A DNA stretch of 64,000 bases, taken from Dyadobacter sp. CY343 (GTDB lineage Bacteria; Bacteroidota; Bacteroidia; Cytophagales; Spirosomataceae). The notes beneath the pieces were generated by a model that was given only the letters and a program-made list of their open reading frames with translations, searched no databases and was not told the DNA's origin. The DNA lies in contig NZ_JAJUXK010000004.1 of the NCBI RefSeq assembly GCF_021390335.1, forward strand, positions 744,001 through 808,000, written 5' to 3'. Positions within the stretch are counted from its first letter, which is position 1, and every line of letters begins with the position of its first letter. The position numbers and the translations under genes are program-made. Below are positions 55,664 through 64,000 of the stretch, in pieces.

Positions 55664-56830
55664 ATGGAGACCAGAGATTCAGAGTTAACACACGCGCAAA
55701 GAGAAGAGACCTGCAAGCTCATCCAGGAAACCGTACGCGACTTCGCGGCCACACAGATCCGGCCCAACATCAGGGTGTGGGACGAACAGCAATTTTTCCC
55801 ACGGGAAATCTTCAACCAATTAGGTGATTTGGGTTTAATGGGAATGCTGGTGCCGGAGGAATATGGCGGCTCGGCACTTGGCTACAAAGAGTATGTTACC
55901 GCAATCATCGCATTGTCAAAGGTAGATCCGTCAGTCGGGCTGTCTATGGCTGCGCACAACTCGTTGTGTACCAATCACATTTGCATGTTTGGCAATGAAA
56001 CTCAAAAACAAACCTACTTACCGAAACTGGCAACCGGTGAGTTTGTGGGTGCGTGGGGATTAACCGAACCAAATACCGGCTCGGATGCCGGCAATATGCG
56101 TACAACAGCAGTGAGAAGCGGCGACGGATGGATTATTAACGGTTCTAAAAATTTCATTACCAACGGAAAAACGGGCGACGTTACTGTGCTGATCACAAGA
56201 ACGGGCGAGCCCGGCGACAAACATGGTGCCACCGCATTCATTATTGAAAAAGGCACGAAAGGCTTCACGGCTGGCCGCAAGGAAGATAAGCTAGGAATGC
56301 GTGCCTCCGAGACGGTGGAACTGATCTTTGAAGATTGTCACATTCCTGACAGTCAAAGACTCGGTGAGATTGGTGATGGATTTATACAATCCCTGAAAGT
56401 GCTCGACGGAGGGAGAATATCAATCGCCGCATTATCAATCGGAACTGCATTGGGCGCCTACGAAGCTGCGCTGGCCTATTCAAAAGAGCGAAAACAATTT
56501 GGCAAGTCAATATCTGATTTTCAAGCTATTGCATTCAAGCTCGCGGATATGTATACGGATATTCAGGCTTCTACTTTACTTACATTTCACGCGGGTGATT
56601 TAAAAGATGCAGGGCAAAAAGTGACGCTACCGAGTGCTGTCGCTAAATACCATGCTTCCGAAACGGCGGTTCGGGTTGCTAATGAAGCGGTACAGATATT
56701 TGGCGGCTATGGATATGTAAAGGATTATCCGGCGGAGAAATTCTACCGCGACAGCAAGCTTTGCACAATAGGTGAAGGAACCAGTGAAATTCAGAAAATG
56801 GTAATATCAAAAGAAATATTAAAAGATTAA
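55664..56830 (+). CDS. Acyl-CoA dehydrogenase
   Basis: The 388-residue flavoenzyme makes trans-2-enoyl-CoA. It has WGLTEPNTGSDAGNMRT for FAD and substrate, then EAVQIFGGYGYVKDYP and the catalytic Glu in GEGTSEIQ. ATG 55664 is preferred to a TTG at 55634. It is not next to other beta-oxidation genes. Confidence 0.93.
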   Translation: METRDSELTHAQREETCKLIQETVRDFAATQIRPNIRVWDEQQFFPREIFNQLGDLGLMGMLVPEEYGGSALGYKEYVTAIIALSKVDPSVGLSMAAHNSLCTNHICMFGNETQKQTYLPKLATGEFVGAWGLTEPNTGSDAGNMRTTAVRSGDGWIINGSKNFITNGKTGDVTVLITRTGEPGDKHGATAFIIEKGTKGFTAGRKEDKLGMRASETVELIFEDCHIPDSQRLGEIGDGFIQSLKVLDGGRISIAALSIGTALGAYEAALAYSKERKQFGKSISDFQAIAFKLADMYTDIQASTLLTFHAGDLKDAGQKVTLPSAVAKYHASETAVRVANEAVQIFGGYGYVKDYPAEKFYRDSKLCTIGEGTSEIQKMVISKEILKD

Positions 56831-56898
56831 CAACCTGAAACCACCCATCCTCTCAGGTAACCGGCAGGCAACTTTCTCGGGCATTGATACAAGAACCG

Positions 56899-56929
56899 TT
56901 GCAACCCTATCCCGGAATGGCTATTTTCG
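56899..56929 (+). promoter_or_regulatory. Promoter of the SPFH-NfeD pair
   Basis: TTG, 20 bp, then TATTTTCG (one mismatch) lies 24 nt before the SPFH ATG. Confidence 0.5.
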
Positions 56930-56952
56930 CATTGAACCTAATCTGACGTGTT

Positions 56953-57870
56953 ATGACGACTTCTCTGATTGTATTGCTGGTGCTCGTGGTTTTAACGGTC
57001 CTGATGACCGTCAAGGTAGTCCCGCAACAGACCGCCTATATACTTGAACGATTGGGCAAATTTGATGCAGTACTTCAGCCGGGAATCAATTTCATTATCC
57101 CTTTCTTCGACCGGATCGCGTACAAATACACGTTAAAGGAAACCGCAATAGACATTCCGGAGCAGATCTGTATCACAAGGGACAATGTGCAGGTACGGAT
57201 GGACGGTGTCATTTTTATTCAGGTGATTGATCCTAAAAAAGCGGCTTACGGTATTGCAGATCACTCTTTTGCAGTGATCCAGCTGGCGCAGACCACCATG
57301 CGGAGCGAAATAGGAAAACTGGATCTGGACAAAACATTTGAAGAACGTATGACGATCAACCGGGCGGTTGTAGAATCCATCGACGAAGCTGCTATTGGCT
57401 GGGGTGTAAAAGTTTTAAGATATGAGATCAAAAATATTACGCCGCCACAAAGCGTTTTGAACGCCATGGAAAAACAAATGCAGGCGGAACGTGAGCGGAG
57501 GGCTGTGATCCTGCAATCGGATGGTGAAAAGCAGGCTGCGGTGAATGTGGCGGAAGGCCAGAAACAGAAAGCAGTTTTAGAATCGGAAGGTTTGCGATTA
57601 CGGCAGATTAATGAAGCGGAAGGAGAAGCTGCCGCACTTCGGTCGGTAGCCGAGGCTACTGCTGAAAGTATCAGGCTTGTGGCAAATGCTATTAATACGC
57701 CGGGCGGTCTCGAAGCTGTTCAGTTGAAGGTTGCTGACAATTACGTGGAGCAGTTTGGCAAACTGGCCAAAGCAGGAAATACGCTGATATTGCCGGCTAA
57801 TTTAGGAGATATCAGTTCCCTGATCGCCACCGCGCTGACTGTTGTTAAATCATCAGAACCGAAAAAATAG
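56953..57870 (+). CDS. SPFH/Band 7 domain protein (paraslipin-like)
   Basis: A 305-residue membrane-anchored protein with one N-terminal helix (about residues 2-20) and the SPFH domain (PQQTAYILERLGKFDAVLQPGINF, cut for length) followed by a coiled-coil rich in Glu and Ala. It forms membrane rings with the NfeD protein encoded 1 nt downstream. It likely organises membrane microdomains. Confidence 0.9.
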   Translation: MTTSLIVLLVLVVLTVLMTVKVVPQQTAYILERLGKFDAVLQPGINFIIPFFDRIAYKYTLKETAIDIPEQICITRDNVQVRMDGVIFIQVIDPKKAAYGIADHSFAVIQLAQTTMRSEIGKLDLDKTFEERMTINRAVVESIDEAAIGWGVKVLRYEIKNITPPQSVLNAMEKQMQAERERRAVILQSDGEKQAAVNVAEGQKQKAVLESEGLRLRQINEAEGEAAALRSVAEATAESIRLVANAINTPGGLEAVQLKVADNYVEQFGKLAKAGNTLILPANLGDISSLIATALTVVKSSEPKK

Positions 57871-57871
57871 T

Positions 57872-58306
57872 ATGGACTTATCGTTGCCACAAATATGGCT
57901 TATCGTCGGACTGATTATGCTCCTGGCGGAACTGGTAAGTGTTTTACTGGTATTCGTATTCTTTGCGATCGGAGCTTTGCTGACTTCGTTACTAACCGTG
58001 ATAGGCATATTGCCCACCACCGAAAGTCAGATCCTCGCATTCTCAGCAATCTCGCTGGTTTCGTTGTTGGTACTCCGCAAACACGCCCGAAAATTGCTTG
58101 ATCGTACCGGCAACTCGGGTTATACGGAGTTTGTGGGAGAAACAGCGATGGTGATCAAGGATATACCCAACGACGGAGAAGGAAAAATTTACTACCGCGG
58201 CGCAGAATGGAAGGCGCTGGCTAATAACCACAGTTCCATTCCGGCCGGAAGTAAGGTAGTAATCAAAAAGACAGAGGGTATTGTTTTGATTGTTGAAGAA
58301 TCGTGA
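57872..58306 (+). CDS. NfeD family protein
   Basis: A 144-residue membrane protein with two or three hydrophobic helices (residues 8-75) and a C-terminal OB-fold (VGETAMVIKDIPNDGEGKIYYRGAEW, with the rest omitted). ATG 57872 is chosen over a TTG at 57842. It is the usual partner of SPFH proteins and starts 1 nt after that gene. Confidence 0.9.
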   Translation: MDLSLPQIWLIVGLIMLLAELVSVLLVFVFFAIGALLTSLLTVIGILPTTESQILAFSAISLVSLLVLRKHARKLLDRTGNSGYTEFVGETAMVIKDIPNDGEGKIYYRGAEWKALANNHSSIPAGSKVVIKKTEGIVLIVEES

Positions 58307-58384
58307 GCTGTTAGCTATTAGCTGTTAGCCGTTAGCTATTAGCTATTAGTTTTCGCTAAAGGCTAACAGCTAAACGCTAACAGC
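58307..58384. repeat. 7-bp tandem repeats in inverted arrangement
   Basis: Six plus-strand heptamers (GCTGTTA, GCTATTA, GCTGTTA, GCCGTTA, GCTATTA, GCTATTA) face four minus-strand ones across an 8-bp spacer. It begins at the base after the NfeD stop and ends 15 nt before the end of the phosphatase gene. Confidence 0.88.
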
Positions 58385-58399
58385 TAAACAACAGCCAAC

Positions 58400-60046
58400 T
58401 CACTTCTTCAAAGCCTCCTCAACCGCATTTCCTACATTCCCGCTACCAGGCAGAATATGCAGCAATGCAGCGATCGTAGGCGCGATGTCCGAAACATAGG
58501 TGCGTTTTAGCGTCTCCCCTTTATTTACACCCCAGCCAAAAAGTACGAATGGAACCTGCGTGTCGTAATTGTACGGTGTTCCGTGAGAGGTACCGGTGAA
58601 TGTCCCATAAAACCAGCCCGGCAGTGCCAGTATCTGAATATCCCCGCTGCGCTTTGCATTCACATTATTCTTATACAGTTCTAGCTGGTACGTATTCAGC
58701 GGCGCTTTGCCCATATCCGTCAGGTCGATCACATCGGCGATCCCGGGAACGGTCAATGCAGCTTCCCGCACAACCTGCGCTACAGAAGCAACTGTCAGCT
58801 TTTTAGTTTTTAACAATTTATGATCCAGGTACAACTGGTTGTTAGCTGTACTTACAATGTATTTTTCTTTTCCAAAAGCTTCATTTAAAGCCTCCGTTAC
58901 GGTCTTTGTCAGCACTTTCCTGTCCACTAATCCTGATGGTAACTTATGCTCGGCCGCAAAACCGGGTACATCCACAACGCCGTGATCGGCTGTCAGAAAT
59001 ACGGTATACTGGCCTTTGCCCACATATCCGTCCAGGAAATTGAACAGATCGGCCAGCTCGCGGTCGAGGCGGAGGTAATCATCCTGCTGCTCAACTGAAT
59101 TGGGCCCTACCCTGTGCCCGATCTTGTCAGGAGAAGAAAAACTGATCGCCAGAAAATCCGTTTCGGCGCCTTTTCCAAGTTTTTCACCCTTAACAGCCTC
59201 AATCGCCATCTCTTTGGTGATCGTATTGCCCCACGGCGTATCGGTTACCACGCCAAATGCGTCCCCGGCCAAACCCGCCAGATCGTAAGGAAAAACAGGT
59301 TTTTGGGAGCCGGGCAACTTACCTTCCCAGGCTACATCGTCCGGAGAACTTTGTCCGTAACTATCAGCAGATAATAGCAGGTCCCACCCTTTTTTCAGGT
59401 ATTCAGAAGGCATTTTCTTCGCATTGTAATCCTTTGCCCACTGCGGCAGATCATCCATATAAAAGGTACTGCTCACCCAGTTACCTGTTTTAGAGTCAAA
59501 CCAGTAAGCCGCATTCGCCGTGTGCCCGGCAGGCAATATCGACCCTCTGTCTTTAATCGCAACACCAACCGTTTTCGAGCGGAAGTTGGTTGCAATGCGC
59601 AATTGGTCGGTAATAGTACTGGTTAAAAGATTTTTAGGGGACATTTTCCCAACACTGCCAGTGGCGCTGCCAACCGTTTTGACAGTACTATCTTCTACAC
59701 AATAAACCTCCTGTTTTGCAATAGGATCATACCATTCATTGCCGACGACACCATTGATCGCAGGCACTGAGCCGGTATACACCGAAGCGTGACCCGCAGC
59801 GGTAACAGTCAGCGCGTAGGGGTAGTGATTATTTCTGCAATTAAAACCCTCATTCAACATTCGCTTGAATCCACCTTCGGTATAGGAATCATAATACCGG
59901 TACAGGTAATCGTAGCGCATTTGATCCACTACAATCCCAACAACCAATTTGGGGCGGGCGATGGTACTTGGTTTAGTTACCGCTTTCTTCGCAGTTTGCG
60001 CATTCGCCGCAAAGGCTACCAGCAGGCACAGGATAATTTTTTTCAC
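58400..60046 (-). CDS. PafA-like alkaline phosphatase 1
   Basis: A 548-residue exported phosphatase of the alkaline phosphatase superfamily, resembling PafA of Elizabethkingia. Asp41, Thr82, Asn103, Lys165 and Arg167 align with PafA Asp38, Thr79, Asn100, Lys162 and Arg164 with a constant offset of 3, and a later TADHGV carries the zinc Asp-His. The start must be GTG 60046, because no ATG lies upstream in frame. It is the second of two tandem paralogues, 53 nt downstream of the first. Confidence 0.9.
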   Translation of the reverse strand: MKKIILCLLVAFAANAQTAKKAVTKPSTIARPKLVVGIVVDQMRYDYLYRYYDSYTEGGFKRMLNEGFNCRNNHYPYALTVTAAGHASVYTGSVPAINGVVGNEWYDPIAKQEVYCVEDSTVKTVGSATGSVGKMSPKNLLTSTITDQLRIATNFRSKTVGVAIKDRGSILPAGHTANAAYWFDSKTGNWVSSTFYMDDLPQWAKDYNAKKMPSEYLKKGWDLLLSADSYGQSSPDDVAWEGKLPGSQKPVFPYDLAGLAGDAFGVVTDTPWGNTITKEMAIEAVKGEKLGKGAETDFLAISFSSPDKIGHRVGPNSVEQQDDYLRLDRELADLFNFLDGYVGKGQYTVFLTADHGVVDVPGFAAEHKLPSGLVDRKVLTKTVTEALNEAFGKEKYIVSTANNQLYLDHKLLKTKKLTVASVAQVVREAALTVPGIADVIDLTDMGKAPLNTYQLELYKNNVNAKRSGDIQILALPGWFYGTFTGTSHGTPYNYDTQVPFVLFGWGVNKGETLKRTYVSDIAPTIAALLHILPGSGNVGNAVEEALKK

Positions 60047-60099
60047 TCTTAAAGGATTTAGATTAAAATGGTATTCAAAAGAACTTCTTCAATGCTATT

Positions 60100-61770
60100 C
60101 TACTTTTTTAAAGCTTCCTCAACCGGGTTACCCACGTTTCCGCTTGGCGGCAGAATGTGCAGCAATGCCGCGATCGTAGGTGCAATATCGGCAATAGTGG
60201 TCCTGCGCAGCGTTTCGCCCTTATTTACACCCCAACCATAAAGCAAAAATGGTACATGCGTATCGTAATTATAGGGTGTACCGTGGTCGGTGCCGGTGGC
60301 GAAAGTGGAGGCAAACCAGCCTGGCTGCATGATCAGCTGCAAGTCCCCGCTCCTTCTTGCATTAATATTGTTTTTGTATAATTCCAGTTGATACGTATTC
60401 AAGGGAGCTCTTCCAATATCAGTCAGGTTGATCACGTCCGCCACTCCGTGCACGGCCAGCACAGCTTCTCGAATCACCGGAAAAGCATCCGCAACTGTGA
60501 CCTTTTTCTCTTTCATCACCTTGTTATCAAAATAGATCTGATAATTCTCAAATCCCGATATGTACTCTGCCTCGCCGAATGCATCATTCAGGGATTTTAC
60601 AATTGCGCGGGTTAGAATAGTCCCGGTCATCGTTCCGGCGGGCAATTTGTGATCCTGCCAAAAACCTGGAACATCGGCGGCTCCGTGGTCTGCCGTCAGG
60701 AAAACGGTATAATTCCCCTTTCCAGCCCAGCTGTCAAGGAATTGGAAGAAATCGGCAAACTCCTGATCCATTTTAATGTAATTATCCTCCTGCTCCACTG
60801 AATTTGGACCAAAAGTGTGACCAATGCGATCAGGGGAAGAAAAGCTGACAGCCAGAAAATCAGTATCTGCTCCTTTTCCAAGATTCTCCCCTTTAATCGC
60901 CGCTATCGCCATTTCCTTGGTCAATGTATTTCCCCAGGGCGAAGTGATCACCGGGCCGAATGCATCACCCGCGTTGCCCACCAGATCGTGGGGAAACACG
61001 GTTTTATCATTGGTACTAAGCTTACCTTCCCAAATCGCATCATCTTTGCTGCTTTGTGTATATTGGTCAATCGGGAACATGGTAGTCCAGCCTTTTCCAG
61101 CATATTCGGCAGGCTTTTTGAGGTTGTTATAATCAGTTACCCACTTTGGAAGCGATTCCATATAATAGGTACTTGTCACGAAATTCCCTGTTTTTGAATC
61201 AAACCAATAGGCACCACTCGCTGCGTGACCAGCCGGTAATATCGACGCCCGGTCTTTAATAGCGACACCGATCGTTTTGGAGCGGAAATTGGTCGCGATC
61301 CGCAGCTGGTCGGTTACTGTGCTCACGAGCAAATTGCGCGGCGACATTTTTCCAACGGTAACATTACTGCTCCCAACCGTAGCTACTGTATTGTCTTCGG
61401 TACAATACACTCCCTTTTTCAGAGCCTTATCATACCATTCATTTCCGATAATCCCGTTGATCGCCGGCAGCGAACCTGTGTACACAGCCGAGTGCCCCGC
61501 CGCAGTGACGGTCAGCGCATATTGGTAGTGGTTATTGCGACAGTTGAAACCATCGTTCATCAGCCTTTTCAAACCGCCTTCCTTGTATTTATCATAATAG
61601 CGGTACAAATAATCGTAGCGCATCTGGTCCACCATAATACCCACAACGAGCTTCGGGCGGGCAAGTTTCGCGGACGGTGCAGGAGTTTTTGTTTTGGCCT
61701 GGCTATGCGCCGGCATATTGGATATCCCCGCAAATAAAAGCGCGAGAACGACGGACTGAATACATTTCAT
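60100..61770 (-). CDS. PafA-like alkaline phosphatase 2
   Basis: A 556-residue paralogue of the next gene with a signal peptide of about 25 residues. ATG 61770 is used; a TTG two codons before it is unlikely. Asp48, Thr89, Asn110, Lys172 and Arg174 keep the PafA active-site pattern with an offset of 10. The two proteins share most of their sequence over the whole length, consistent with tandem duplication. Confidence 0.9.
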   Translation of the reverse strand: MKCIQSVVLALLFAGISNMPAHSQAKTKTPAPSAKLARPKLVVGIMVDQMRYDYLYRYYDKYKEGGLKRLMNDGFNCRNNHYQYALTVTAAGHSAVYTGSLPAINGIIGNEWYDKALKKGVYCTEDNTVATVGSSNVTVGKMSPRNLLVSTVTDQLRIATNFRSKTIGVAIKDRASILPAGHAASGAYWFDSKTGNFVTSTYYMESLPKWVTDYNNLKKPAEYAGKGWTTMFPIDQYTQSSKDDAIWEGKLSTNDKTVFPHDLVGNAGDAFGPVITSPWGNTLTKEMAIAAIKGENLGKGADTDFLAVSFSSPDRIGHTFGPNSVEQEDNYIKMDQEFADFFQFLDSWAGKGNYTVFLTADHGAADVPGFWQDHKLPAGTMTGTILTRAIVKSLNDAFGEAEYISGFENYQIYFDNKVMKEKKVTVADAFPVIREAVLAVHGVADVINLTDIGRAPLNTYQLELYKNNINARRSGDLQLIMQPGWFASTFATGTDHGTPYNYDTHVPFLLYGWGVNKGETLRRTTIADIAPTIAALLHILPPSGNVGNPVEEALKK

Positions 61771-61812
61771 GAGCAATTCCTTTCGGTACTGAGAGTTTTA
61801 AGAAGATTTGGC

Positions 61813-61820
61813 AAAGTTAG
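61813..61820 (-). promoter_or_regulatory. Candidate -7 of the tandem phosphatase promoter
   Basis: TAACTTTG on the minus strand is an exact -7, 43 nt upstream of the ATG; no good -33 is seen. Confidence 0.35.
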
Positions 61821-61846
61821 AAATGTAAGCCTTGTAAAGCAGAAAA

Positions 61847-61877
61847 ACCGGCGCAATTTGCAACCGGCTTTTCTGAT
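61847..61877 (-). terminator. Candidate terminator after the M16 peptidase gene
   Basis: An imperfect stem (AAAACCGG with CCGGCTTTT) encloses a 12-nt loop 17 nt after the stop, with a T run on the minus strand. The stem has a bulge. Confidence 0.45.
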
Positions 61878-61894
61878 CAGTTTTTTACAACATT

Positions 61895-64000
61895 CTATTT
61901 TTTCTCACTTCCTCCCAGCTGGGCCGGCGCACCTGTGGCAGGCGCTCCTTTTTTCGACTTTTCAAAATCACCAGCCTTGATGATCACAAGCTTATTATAG
62001 TCAATATGCTTGTTAAATGCCGACTTGATCTGCTCCGGCGTCAGTTCGGCGATTTTTTTCTCAAAATCAGCGTCCCACTGCATCGTCCGGTTCAGGTACA
62101 AATTGTTGGTCAGCGTATTGGCCAGCGACGCATCCTGCGACCTCGCCACCTGACGCGACTGCAGATAACCCGACTTTGCGGCCTTCAATTCCTCCGCTGT
62201 AAAACCGTCTTTCAAAGCTTTCTCGATCTCTTCCTTGAAAGCAGCTTCGAGTTTTTGAGCGTTTTCGGGTGCATAAATCGCATACGACATGAAAGTACCG
62301 CTCTTGTCCAGCGAGCTCGCAGAGAATTGCGAACCGACGCCGTAGCTCAGTCCGTCTTTTTGCCTGATCCGCGTTGCAAGCCGGGAGTTGAGAAAGCCGC
62401 CGCCCAGCATATAGTTACCCATGATTAGCGCGGGATAATCCGGATCCGTATCCTGCAAAGGCATTCCCATTCCGGCTACAAACATTGCATTCGCCTTATC
62501 GGGTGTTTCCAATGCTTTGTTTTCTGCTTTTACAACCTGGTAAGGAGAGGCGATGCGCGTAAACGGTTTCGCGCTTTTCCAGTTACCAAACTCCGCATTA
62601 ATGATCTTCTCCGCGGCCGCTTTGTCAAAATCACCCACGATCGTTGCCGATGCATTATTCGCACCGTAAAAATCTTTATGAAATGCCTTGATCTGGTCGA
62701 TTGTAGTCGATTTAATGCTCTCCACATCTTCATCAAAAGTACCTACATAGCGAATGTCGCTTTTCGGGTAAGGATTCGTGATCCTCCGGTATTGATTGAA
62801 TGCAATCATCTGCGGCTCGCTGCGCTGGGATTCAATACCCGCCAGTTCTTCCTGTTTCAGTTTTTCAAATTCATTTTCATCGAATGCAGGTGTTTTCAAA
62901 ACTTCCGCTACCAGTTTCAAAACAGCCGGCAGGTTTTCTTTTGTGGTTTCAATGTTCGCACCAGCCTGATTATTTGCACCGAAGAAACTAACTCTCGCTT
63001 TCAGCTTGTCGAATTCGTCTTTGATCTGCTGGCGTGTTTTCGTTTTGGTACCTTTATCAAGCATAGAGCCGGTCAGATCCGAGATCGCTGCTTTGTTCAT
63101 CAGGCTTTTTTCGTCTCCGTAACGCAGCGTAATGCGGGCAGCAACTACATTTCCCCTTGTTGTCTTGGGTAAAAACGCAGTTTCAATCGTATTCGCCTTT
63201 TCGGTTCTCGCAGTCCTCGTTTCTACATTCGCTGGCGAAGGATCAAATGCCTCTCCCTCCGCTACTACGGCCTCTCCTTTGTAATTTTTCACCAATTCCT
63301 GCACATTAGGTGCCTCAGGAATTTCAGCTCTCACCGGTTTCGCGTCGGGCATAAATGTTCCCAGCGTCCGGTTTGAAGGTTTGAAATAATGCTGACCTAC
63401 TTTAAAAACATCTTCGGGAGTTACCTTCCGGATATTGTCCCGGAAAATAAAAGCCAGCCGCCAGTCACCCGTCGCAATCGATTCGCTGATACTCAATCCT
63501 ACCCGCTCTGAATTCCTAAATTCCAGGTCCCAGTTTTTCAGAATAGTCGTTTTGGCGCGCTCTACATCCTCGGCGGAAGGTTTCAGGATCGCAGCAGAAT
63601 CGAGTGTTGCAACCAATGCCTGTTTTGCTTCGTCCAGAGATTTTTCCTTCAATATTTCCGCCCCGAAAAGCACGAAACCCGGATCGTAGAGCTGGAAGCT
63701 GTAACCAAACTGGGAAGAAGCCTTTTTGCTTTCAACCAGGTTTTTGTACAATCTTCCGTTCGGCTCGGTGGTGAGCAGCTCCGTAAGTACTTCCATCGCA
63801 GGATAATCTGCATGTGAGCCGGGCATAATATGGTAAAGCGCCATCAAAAACTGCACGTCGCCGGTACGTTTCAGCTCCACAAACCGCTCACCGTCCTGAA
63901 TAGGCTCCGCCGTGTAGGATTTTGGCAGTACGCGCGTTGGTTTAGGTATTTTACCAAAATACTCATTGACCATCGCAATCGTCTTCGCTTCATCTACCTT
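61895..64000 (-). CDS. M16 family zinc metallopeptidase, 5' end missing
   Basis: The visible 701 residues are the C-terminal part of a long M16 (insulinase/pitrilysin) peptidase with tandem M16 domains; the frame stays open to the window edge, so the N-terminus with the HxxEH zinc motif is outside. Seen are the end of the first half (MVNEYFGKIPKPTRVLP), a linker, and the inactive-type second M16 pair (TAFLPKTTRGNVVAARITLRYGDEKS, shortened, and GGGFLNSRLATRIRQKDGLSYG). It ends in a Gly/Ala/Pro-rich tail. It is expected to be periplasmic or outer-membrane bound. Confidence 0.85.
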   Translation of the reverse strand, partial: KVDEAKTIAMVNEYFGKIPKPTRVLPKSYTAEPIQDGERFVELKRTGDVQFLMALYHIMPGSHADYPAMEVLTELLTTEPNGRLYKNLVESKKASSQFGYSFQLYDPGFVLFGAEILKEKSLDEAKQALVATLDSAAILKPSAEDVERAKTTILKNWDLEFRNSERVGLSISESIATGDWRLAFIFRDNIRKVTPEDVFKVGQHYFKPSNRTLGTFMPDAKPVRAEIPEAPNVQELVKNYKGEAVVAEGEAFDPSPANVETRTARTEKANTIETAFLPKTTRGNVVAARITLRYGDEKSLMNKAAISDLTGSMLDKGTKTKTRQQIKDEFDKLKARVSFFGANNQAGANIETTKENLPAVLKLVAEVLKTPAFDENEFEKLKQEELAGIESQRSEPQMIAFNQYRRITNPYPKSDIRYVGTFDEDVESIKSTTIDQIKAFHKDFYGANNASATIVGDFDKAAAEKIINAEFGNWKSAKPFTRIASPYQVVKAENKALETPDKANAMFVAGMGMPLQDTDPDYPALIMGNYMLGGGFLNSRLATRIRQKDGLSYGVGSQFSASSLDKSGTFMSYAIYAPENAQKLEAAFKEEIEKALKDGFTAEELKAAKSGYLQSRQVARSQDASLANTLTNNLYLNRTMQWDADFEKKIAELTPEQIKSAFNKHIDYNKLVIIKAGDFEKSKKGAPATGAPAQLGGSEKK

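Overview
The window looks like a chromosomal segment from a Bacteroidota bacterium of the order Cytophagales, most likely a Dyadobacter-like genus (inference, no database search was possible). The support comes from the families present: a type IX secretion PorQ homologue, DUF4494, DUF5723, DUF3276 and DUF2007 proteins, PafA-type phosphatases, and Bacteroidota promoters of the TTG-N19/22-TAnnTTTG kind with no Shine-Dalgarno signals. Several genes must start at TTG or GTG. No rRNA, tRNA, CRISPR array, prophage or insertion sequence was recognised; the region is mostly housekeeping with a few accessory modules.

Layout. 1-8.6 kb: the 5' part of porQ, an acyl-CoA carboxylase beta subunit, then a Tat-exported Gfo/Idh/MocA oxidoreductase, a giant HEAT-DUF1080-DUF1080 protein and an SMP-30-like beta-propeller, which together suggest periplasmic keto-glycoside metabolism, and an RRM protein. 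8.6-20.1 kb: mostly minus strand, with a nucleoside-type MFS permease, mutS from its own promoter, and a run of lipoprotein, GT-C-like membrane protein, xth, Uma2 nuclease and RluE-type pseudouridine synthase. A DUF4494 gene (plus strand), an exported protein and an OmpA-family protein follow. 20.2-28.7 kb: lpxH, a CarboxypepD_reg protein, a CPBP protease/DUF2007/cdsA group, dusB coupled to a biotin carrier protein, pyrH-frr, ychF and DUF3276. 28.9-43.2 kb: rlpA, a DUF58 protein, a lipoprotein, radA, a PorT-like barrel, a stand-alone LytTR regulator divergent from pheS, an esterase with a circularly permuted ATP-grasp enzyme, DUF5723, msrB and PBP1A.

43.2-52.3 kb: an ABC exporter, DUF4126, an AraC regulator and a carbohydrate cluster (GH88 unsaturated glucuronyl hydrolase, TIM-barrel isomerase, Gfo/Idh/MocA dehydrogenase, SDR, MFS permease). 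This cluster has no SusC/SusD pair and a cytoplasmic GH88, so it probably imports and degrades small unsaturated-uronate oligosaccharides. 52.6-64 kb: a small exported protein, the ugd-uxs pair for UDP-glucuronate and UDP-xylose with an operator-like palindrome at its promoter, an acyl-CoA dehydrogenase, an SPFH/NfeD pair, two tandem PafA-like phosphatases, and a long M16 peptidase cut by the window end.

The least explained structure is a set of intergenic repeats with one shared architecture: several short units in tandem (7, 8 or 10 bp), a short spacer, then the same units in inverted tandem. They occur near 33.8, 48.1, 51.0 and 58.3 kb, with a one-sided copy at 49.05 kb. No clear new defence or mobile system was found.
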